Origin: Candidatus Culexmicrobium profundum
GTDB lineage: Archaea > Thermoproteota > Methanomethylicia > Culexarchaeales > Culexmicrobiaceae
Direction: 5' to 3'
Length of the DNA stretch: 9,149 nucleotides
Assembly: GCA_025061245.1 (NCBI GenBank)
Contig: JANZKD010000063.1
Location: forward strand, 1 to 9,149
The notes under the pieces were generated by a model. That model did no database searches and had not been told where the DNA came from. It saw only the letters and a program-made list of their open reading frames with translations. Positions 5,867 to 9,149 of this stretch are shown here, piece after piece. The position numbers were made by a program, and so were the translations under genes. Each line of letters starts with the position of its first letter. Position 1 is the first letter of the stretch.

Positions 5867-5874
5867 GGTGGTGA
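5867..5874 (+). promoter_or_regulatory. Shine-Dalgarno site of L2
   Basis: GGTGGTGA lies 3 bp before the ATG at 5878. Its GGTGA part matches the archaeal anti-Shine-Dalgarno, though the spacing is short. Confidence 0.5.
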
Positions 5875-5877
5875 ATT

Positions 5878-6618
5878 ATGGGTAAGAGAATTCTTGTTCA
5901 GAGGAGAGGTCGTGGAGGATCTGTATTTAGGTCTCCCTCTTGGAAGAGAGTTGGTGCTGTTAGGTATGCTCCTCTAAGTAAAGCTGAGATGACCTCAACT
6001 GTTCAAGGGAAAATTATAGCTTTACTTCATGATCCTGGTAGAGGTGCACCTGTAGCTTTAATTAAATTTGAGGATGGCTCTAAACAGCTAATTGTGGCTC
6101 CTGAAGGTGTTTATATTGGTCAAAAGGTTATGAAGGGTCCAGAAGCTTCTCTTGAAGTCGGTAATATTCTGCCAGTTGGAAAAATTCCTGAAGGAACACT
6201 CGTATGTAATGTTGAGTCTAGACCTGGGGATGGAGGGAAGTTTGCTAGGTCTTCTGGTTCTTATGCGACTATTATAGCTCAGTCGCCTAATAGAACTATA
6301 ATTAGACTTCCATCTGGAAAGTTAAAATCAATTGACCCTAAGTGTAGGGCAACTATTGGTATAGTTGCTGGTGGAGGTAGAACTGAGAAACCCTTCGTAA
6401 AGGCTGGGACTAAATATTATAAGGTGAAAGCGAAGGCTTGGAAGTGGCCTGTGGTTAGAGGTAAAGCAATGGTTGCAGCCAGCCATCCACATGGTGGAGG
6501 TCAGCATCCTAAGGGTAGCCCACCAGTATCTCGTCATGCTCCTCCAGGAAAGAAGGTTGGACACATAGCGGCTAGGAGAACTGGTAGAAAGAAGGGTACT
6601 CCAAGGAAGAGAAGGTAA
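5878..6618 (+). CDS. rpl2: 50S ribosomal protein L2 (uL2)
   Basis: This 246-aa protein is full-length archaeal L2, a primary 23S rRNA binder needed for subunit joining and peptidyl transfer. It shows GKRILVQRRGRGGSVFRSP at the N-terminus, HDPGRGAPVALIKFEDGS and APEGVYIGQKV in the OB-like domain, then GNILPVGKIPEGTLVCNVE, GDGGKFARSSGSYATII and the C-terminal HPHGGGQHP and SRHAPPGKKVGHIAARRTGRKKG. The histidine-rich HPHGGG loop is kept, but the residues before it read AAS rather than the common NPVD or NAVD. L2 is the last ribosomal gene here. In most archaea S19 and L22 follow directly, but here a TRAM-domain gene comes next. The start is supported by the Shine-Dalgarno site and the conserved N-terminus. 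Confidence 0.98.
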   Translation: MGKRILVQRRGRGGSVFRSPSWKRVGAVRYAPLSKAEMTSTVQGKIIALLHDPGRGAPVALIKFEDGSKQLIVAPEGVYIGQKVMKGPEASLEVGNILPVGKIPEGTLVCNVESRPGDGGKFARSSGSYATIIAQSPNRTIIRLPSGKLKSIDPKCRATIGIVAGGGRTEKPFVKAGTKYYKVKAKAWKWPVVRGKAMVAASHPHGGGQHPKGSPPVSRHAPPGKKVGHIAARRTGRKKGTPRKRR

Positions 6619-6627
6619 ATGCGTAAC

Positions 6628-6637
6628 ACTTATAAAT
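6628..6637 (+). promoter_or_regulatory. TATA box for the TRAM-domain gene
   Basis: acttataaat lies between L2 and the TRAM gene. Transcription would start near 6659, leaving a leader of about 22 nt with only a weak GGGAT ribosome-binding site. This suggests the TRAM gene is not simply the tail of the ribosomal operon. Confidence 0.45.
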
Positions 6638-6681
6638 TTCAATTACTTAGGAGCATGCAATTATATGGATAGGGATCTTTA

Positions 6682-6951
6682 ATGCCGAGAAGAATATCTA
6701 AAAGAAGATCTAATAAGAAAGGTCAATTGAAGAAGGTTTCTATAAGGTTGAGGGAAGGAGACGTCTACATAGTCCTAATAGAGGATATAAGTGCAAATGG
6801 AGATGGCATAGCTAGGATCAAGGATAAAACTATATTTATTCCAGGAGCAAAAATTGGAGAGATAATTAAAGTTCGAATTAAGGCCATTAAACACAATAAA
6901 GCACTAGGTGAAATAATAGAAAAGAGATCAACCTCAACATATGAATACTAG
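6682..6951 (+). CDS. small TRAM-domain RNA-binding protein
   Basis: This 89-aa protein is a single TRAM domain (about residues 23-80) behind a very basic tail (RRISKRRSNKKGQLKK). The domain shows the usual beta-barrel pattern: GDVYIVLIEDISANGDGIARIKDKTIFIPGAKIGEIIKVRIKAI, split here by the GDGIARI turn and the IFIPGA strand. Free-standing TRAM proteins are common in archaea and bind RNA; some act as cold-shock-like RNA chaperones in methanogens. Which RNA it binds here cannot be read. It occupies the place where S19 would normally follow L2 and is followed 41 bp later by tRNA-Leu, which lacks an obvious promoter of its own and may be cotranscribed. Its codon use is A-rich (ATA, AGA), unlike the G/T-rich genes upstream. 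Confidence 0.9.
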   Translation: MPRRISKRRSNKKGQLKKVSIRLREGDVYIVLIEDISANGDGIARIKDKTIFIPGAKIGEIIKVRIKAIKHNKALGEIIEKRSTSTYEY

Positions 6952-6992
6952 CGAAAAACTAAAGTCAAAGCACTCACATTCATTTTAAATGA

Positions 6993-7093
6993 GCGGGGGT
7001 TGCCGAGCCAGGTCAAAGGCGCAGCCCTGAGGAGCAATCTCAGAACGGCTGTGGCGAAGGCCTTCGTGGGTTCAAATCCCACCCCCCGCACCA
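6993..7093 (+). tRNA. tRNA-Leu(GAG) with a 13-nt intron, CCA encoded
   Basis: The acceptor stem GCGGGGG pairs with CCCCCGC, followed by discriminator A and CCA. The D arm is GCC/GGC with AGG in the loop, and the T arm is GTGGG-TTCAAAT-CCCAC. A long variable arm makes it class II. The anticodon stem CAGCC/GGCTG encloses 20 nt; removing 7033-7045 leaves CTGAGGC with anticodon GAG (7029-7031). Class II form plus A73 confirms leucine. There is no good TATA box 25-30 bp upstream, so it may be processed from the TRAM transcript. T-rich sequence follows from about 7109. Confidence 0.95.
7033..7045 (+). other. tRNA-Leu intron, canonical 37/38 position (13 nt)
   Basis: Loop bases 32-35 (CTGA, 7027-7030) pair with TCAG (7040-7043) to form the 4-bp central helix. 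The 5' bulge is GG/A and the 3' bulge AA/C, so both cuts fall after the second bulge base as the archaeal endonuclease requires. The intron begins and ends with A. Confidence 0.85.
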
Positions 7094-7161
7094 CTAAACT
7101 TAAACAGTATTTTCTATCGGCGTTTAAAGTCTAAGTGTGTCTTTTATTTGTTCAATGTGTT

Positions 7162-7500
7162 TTATTCAGATTTTTCCAACTCTTCTATATCTGGTTCTTC
7201 TTTCTCTAATTCTTTTATCATTTCTTCAGCTTTTCTTAGTACTTCTCTTTCCTCTTCATTTAATAATGTGAAAACTATTTTTTGCTCTATGATTTTTAGT
7301 GGGTTGTTGGGATCAGATATGGGCCACACTCCAACGCTTATTAGTTCTTGTGAATGTGCTTCAGACCAAAGTTTTTCTATTTCATCTTTGCTTAGATCTT
7401 TTTCTTGGAAATATTGTATGAATTCCTCTTCAGACAATTCTTTCTTTCCATAGTGACTAAATACTTCTTTTATTAATTTTGCTAATTCTTCATGTTTCAC
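7162..7500 (-). CDS. unrecognised small acidic helical protein
   Basis: I do not recognise this 112-aa product. It is highly charged and predicted helical, with segments HEELAKLIKEVFSHYG, LSEEEFIQYFQEKDLSKDEIEKLW and a C-terminal EEEREVLRKAEEMIKELEKEE, separated by a WPISDPNNP turn (59-67). There is no signal peptide, membrane segment or metal motif. The start must be the GTG at 7500, because an in-frame stop lies four codons before it; GGAGAT lies about 9 bp before the GTG and supports translation. It sits 37 bp downstream of the 62-aa gene on the same strand, so the two may form a small operon. tRNA-Leu lies beyond its 3' end on the opposite strand. The ribosome-binding site and coherent amino-acid pattern argue that it is real. 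Confidence 0.65.
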   Translation of the reverse strand: MKHEELAKLIKEVFSHYGKKELSEEEFIQYFQEKDLSKDEIEKLWSEAHSQELISVGVWPISDPNNPLKIIEQKIVFTLLNEEEREVLRKAEEMIKELEKEEPDIEELEKSE

Positions 7501-7537
7501 CTTTTAACCATCTCCTAACCTTTCTTTCATCTTTTAT

Positions 7538-7726
7538 TCAATCTGCATTTAGAAATAGTTCCTTTAGCTTATTTTTTAGCCATTTTCCACTGTATTCTAA
7601 TCTAACTTGCTTTATTAATCCTCTGAGCATTTTTGATTCATCTTCAGATAATAATTTTCCTCGATACTGAATAAACAATTCATAGAATTTCTTAAAAACT
7701 TCAGATTTAGAAGTTCTTGGTAACAT
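7538..7726 (-). CDS. unrecognised 62-aa basic protein
   Basis: This small open frame encodes a lysine-rich, probably all-helical protein with KSEVFKKFYELFIQYRGK, LSEDESKMLRGLIKQVRLEY and SGKWLKNKLKELFLNAD. Hydrophobic residues recur every three to four positions, as expected for a real helical bundle. The ATG at 7726 has only a weak GGATATGG upstream. It precedes the 112-aa acidic gene by 37 bp. Basic and acidic partners encoded side by side can be a two-component complex, for example toxin-antitoxin-like, but no family motif supports that here. It could also be a chance open frame. Confidence 0.4.
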   Translation of the reverse strand: MLPRTSKSEVFKKFYELFIQYRGKLLSEDESKMLRGLIKQVRLEYSGKWLKNKLKELFLNAD

Positions 7727-7975
7727 ACCATATCCATGTAACTGTAATTAGATCCTACTTACCTTGATCGCAGAAGGATGTAGTCTAGGCCATTTGAATT
7801 ATCCTATTTTATCTTCATGTATTTGCACTAAAAGCTTAACTTCTTGAATGCCTTGGAATTGCGTATTTTATGATGCAACATTAATTTGAGGTTGTCTTTA
7901 GTGCATGTTTCGCTTAAATTTCTTAACTTTGCATCGAATCGCTTAGTTTATGAGTAGATTTATACTGGTAATTAT
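7727..7975. other. 249-bp apparently non-coding gap with repeats
   Basis: No frame of useful length or coding character is visible on either strand. A 9-bp perfect inverted repeat (TGCACTAAA at 7824-7832 and TTTAGTGCA at 7897-7905) encloses a 64-nt loop, in which TTGC and GCAA can also pair. A TCGCTTA heptamer preceded by GCAT occurs twice about 29 bp apart (7903-7916 and 7931-7945). I find no box C and box D set, tRNA or clear promoter. It may be the 3' trailer of the methyltransferase mRNA or hold an unrecognised RNA. Confidence 0.4.
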
Positions 7976-8869
7976 TCATTTCATTGCTATAATGAAGACT
8001 TCATTTTTCTCTCTTTCAATGAATTCAACTTTGCTAAAACCAGCTTTTTCTAGCACGTTTACATAGTCTTTAAATGTCCACTTAATTCTAGGGTTCATTA
8101 TAGAAGCTATTTCAGCTCGTATAACTCCCTTCTTCTCTATTATGAAAATATGATTTTCAAGAATGCCTTCACTTGTTTTATCGAGGGTCTCGATATGGGT
8201 TACTCGCAATCTGTTCATTTCAAATGGCTGTTTGATGATAAACTTCTTTCGTCTACGCCATTCCTTCTCGATTAGCTCTTTAAGAGCGGCTTTTTTCAAT
8301 TTGGGTGAGGGGCTGCAAAATATGAATTTTCCGCCTTCGTTAAGTACGGAGTATACTCCTTTGGCTGACGCCTTTAAATTATCATAAGTTTCTAGCTCGT
8401 CAAAATAATCGCTGTATACGCAATCATATTTGCGCATGCATTTTCTACCCAACTCATCAAATCTAGAGCGGAAGAATTTTATCTTAAAGTCTTGCTCCTC
8501 TGCAAGTATCGGTGCGTATCTAATGGCTACTGCGCTTTGGTCAGAGCCCTCAACTTCATAGTTTCTTTTAGCAAACATTATGGTTTTAAAGCCAAGTCCG
8601 CAAGAGCTATCTAATATAGAATTAACATTTAAACTATGTAGTATTGGAAATAATGGCTGTAGAGCTTTCTCAGTCTCTTTCCAATATTGAGCCATCCATA
8701 TCTTCCTTGTAAACCATAGCCACCTCCAAATTATATCCCAAGACTCTTTTTCGCTTCTATAAACATGTACCTCTCTGATTCCATAAGATGAAATAATATT
8801 TCTCACTTTTTCTGATAGGAAACTACCTTCCTTGCTCTCGCTCATTTCTCCCATCCTATCGATTCTCAT
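7976..8869 (-). CDS. class I SAM-dependent methyltransferase, substrate unknown
   Basis: The 297-aa product has a Rossmann-type methyltransferase core. Motif I is ILDSSCGLGF (85-94). The acidic post-I residue is in EGSDQS (D110). The YDCVYSDYFDEL segment (148-159) sits at the motif IV position, and LNEGGKFIFCSPSP (176-189) is the strand before the specificity region. The N-terminal WDIIWRWLWFTRKIWMAQYWKET helix (44-66) and the spacing to motif I recall small-molecule N-methyltransferases of the glycine/sarcosine type, but this is not enough to name a substrate. An insert of basic residues (EWRRRKKF) precedes the final strands. No membrane segment is visible. Three in-frame ATGs (8869, 8854, 8845) begin the frame; a TATA-like atataatc about 20 bp before the first makes the second or third just as likely. 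It is isolated: 249 bp of non-coding sequence follows it. Confidence 0.85.
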   Translation of the reverse strand: MRIDRMGEMSESKEGSFLSEKVRNIISSYGIREVHVYRSEKESWDIIWRWLWFTRKIWMAQYWKETEKALQPLFPILHSLNVNSILDSSCGLGFKTIMFAKRNYEVEGSDQSAVAIRYAPILAEEQDFKIKFFRSRFDELGRKCMRKYDCVYSDYFDELETYDNLKASAKGVYSVLNEGGKFIFCSPSPKLKKAALKELIEKEWRRRKKFIIKQPFEMNRLRVTHIETLDKTSEGILENHIFIIEKKGVIRAEIASIMNPRIKWTFKDYVNVLEKAGFSKVEFIEREKNEVFIIAMK

Positions 8870-9149
8870 TCTATCTTTAAGATTATATCTTCCTCATAAT
8901 GAAATTCAGGTTACAAGAGACAAAATAGAAATGGACTGTCAGAACTTTGAAATTCCCCTTCATTCCGATCAACATTCTTCCAACATAAGCTATTCCGTTC
9001 ATTTCTTCACCTTGCTTCTAAGCTTTTCATTTTTTACGTCTTATTAATATAGTGCTAAGATTATGGATATTTTTAATGATTTTTATTAATTTATTTCTTC
9101 ATTTTATTATAGTGGGATTATGCCTATCGTAAGTATTTCTCTTACCTTC
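8870..9149. other. 280-bp AT-rich end region without a convincing gene
   Basis: This stretch is T-rich on the plus strand and has several TATA-like runs (for example near 9044-9056). An element around 8880-8890 could be the promoter of the minus-strand methyltransferase. At the edge, ATG at 9120 opens a plus-strand frame to the window end after a GTGGGAT, and a minus-strand frame ending at a TAA at 9108-9110 is also open to the edge. Neither can be judged from about a dozen codons. GTAAG/CTTAC at 9129-9145 can form a 5-bp hairpin. Confidence 0.4.

Noticed and set aside
6619..6672. Short ATG frame directly after the L2 stop
   Set aside because: About 17 codons, overlapping the TATA box of the TRAM gene, with no coding features.
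7869..7877. ATGATGC as a box C of another C/D sRNA
   Set aside because: No CTGA box lies at a suitable distance on that strand.
8930..8990. Minus-strand CTGA and TTGATC motifs as a C/D sRNA
   Set aside because: The C-like motif differs too much from the consensus, there is no D'/C' pair and no closing stem.
9108..9149. Partial gene at the right edge on either strand
   Set aside because: Both strands are open for only 10 to 16 codons, too little to judge direction or coding.
1..9149. CRISPR array, insertion sequence or prophage
   Set aside because: I found no regular spaced repeats, transposase motifs or terminal inverted repeats; the genes are housekeeping or small unknowns.

Overview
The window is archaeal, most likely from a TACK/Thermoproteota-type lineage; I cannot name the genus. 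The evidence is archaeal-type ribosomal proteins L3, L4, L23 and L2, an archease/RtcB pair, TATA-box promoters at leaderless spacing, a COG2106-type SPOUT methyltransferase directly upstream of L3, tRNA genes with small introns in bulge-helix-bulge (BHB) settings, and a candidate box C/D guide RNA.

Layout. Positions 1-121 (minus) hold tRNA-Ser(UGA), which appears to carry two introns: 12 nt at the canonical 37/38 site and about 19 nt in the D-loop. Positions 216-653 hold archease, and 1183-2634 an intein-free RtcB RNA ligase. Between them, on the minus strand, is a small winged-helix regulator (650-1129). It is convergent with archease, overlapping it by a few bases, and divergent from rtcB across a short region with a perfect 12-bp palindrome. 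The 111-bp gap after rtcB contains a minus-strand candidate box C/D sRNA (about 2636-2693), whose D' guide matches a conserved 23S rRNA core sequence. It also holds a TATA box placed symmetrically between that RNA and the next gene.

Positions 2746-6618 carry the SPOUT RNA methyltransferase and then L3, L4, L23 and L2, the start of the archaeal S10-type ribosomal cluster. The usual continuation (S19, L22, S3 and so on) is absent. In its place come a TRAM-domain protein (6682-6951) and an intron-containing tRNA-Leu(GAG) (6993-7093).

Positions 7162-8869 lie on the minus strand: two small unrecognised genes and a class I SAM-dependent methyltransferase, separated by 249 bp of apparently non-coding DNA with inverted and direct repeats. 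The last 280 bp are AT-rich with no convincing gene.

How it fits together. The first 7.1 kb is almost entirely RNA biology. RtcB with archease would rejoin exons after the splicing endonuclease cuts tRNA introns such as those here. The C/D sRNA, SPOUT enzyme, ribosomal proteins and TRAM protein all concern rRNA modification, ribosome building or RNA binding. The right-hand 2 kb has no visible link to this theme. The most interesting observations are the double-intron tRNA-Ser and the candidate C/D sRNA.
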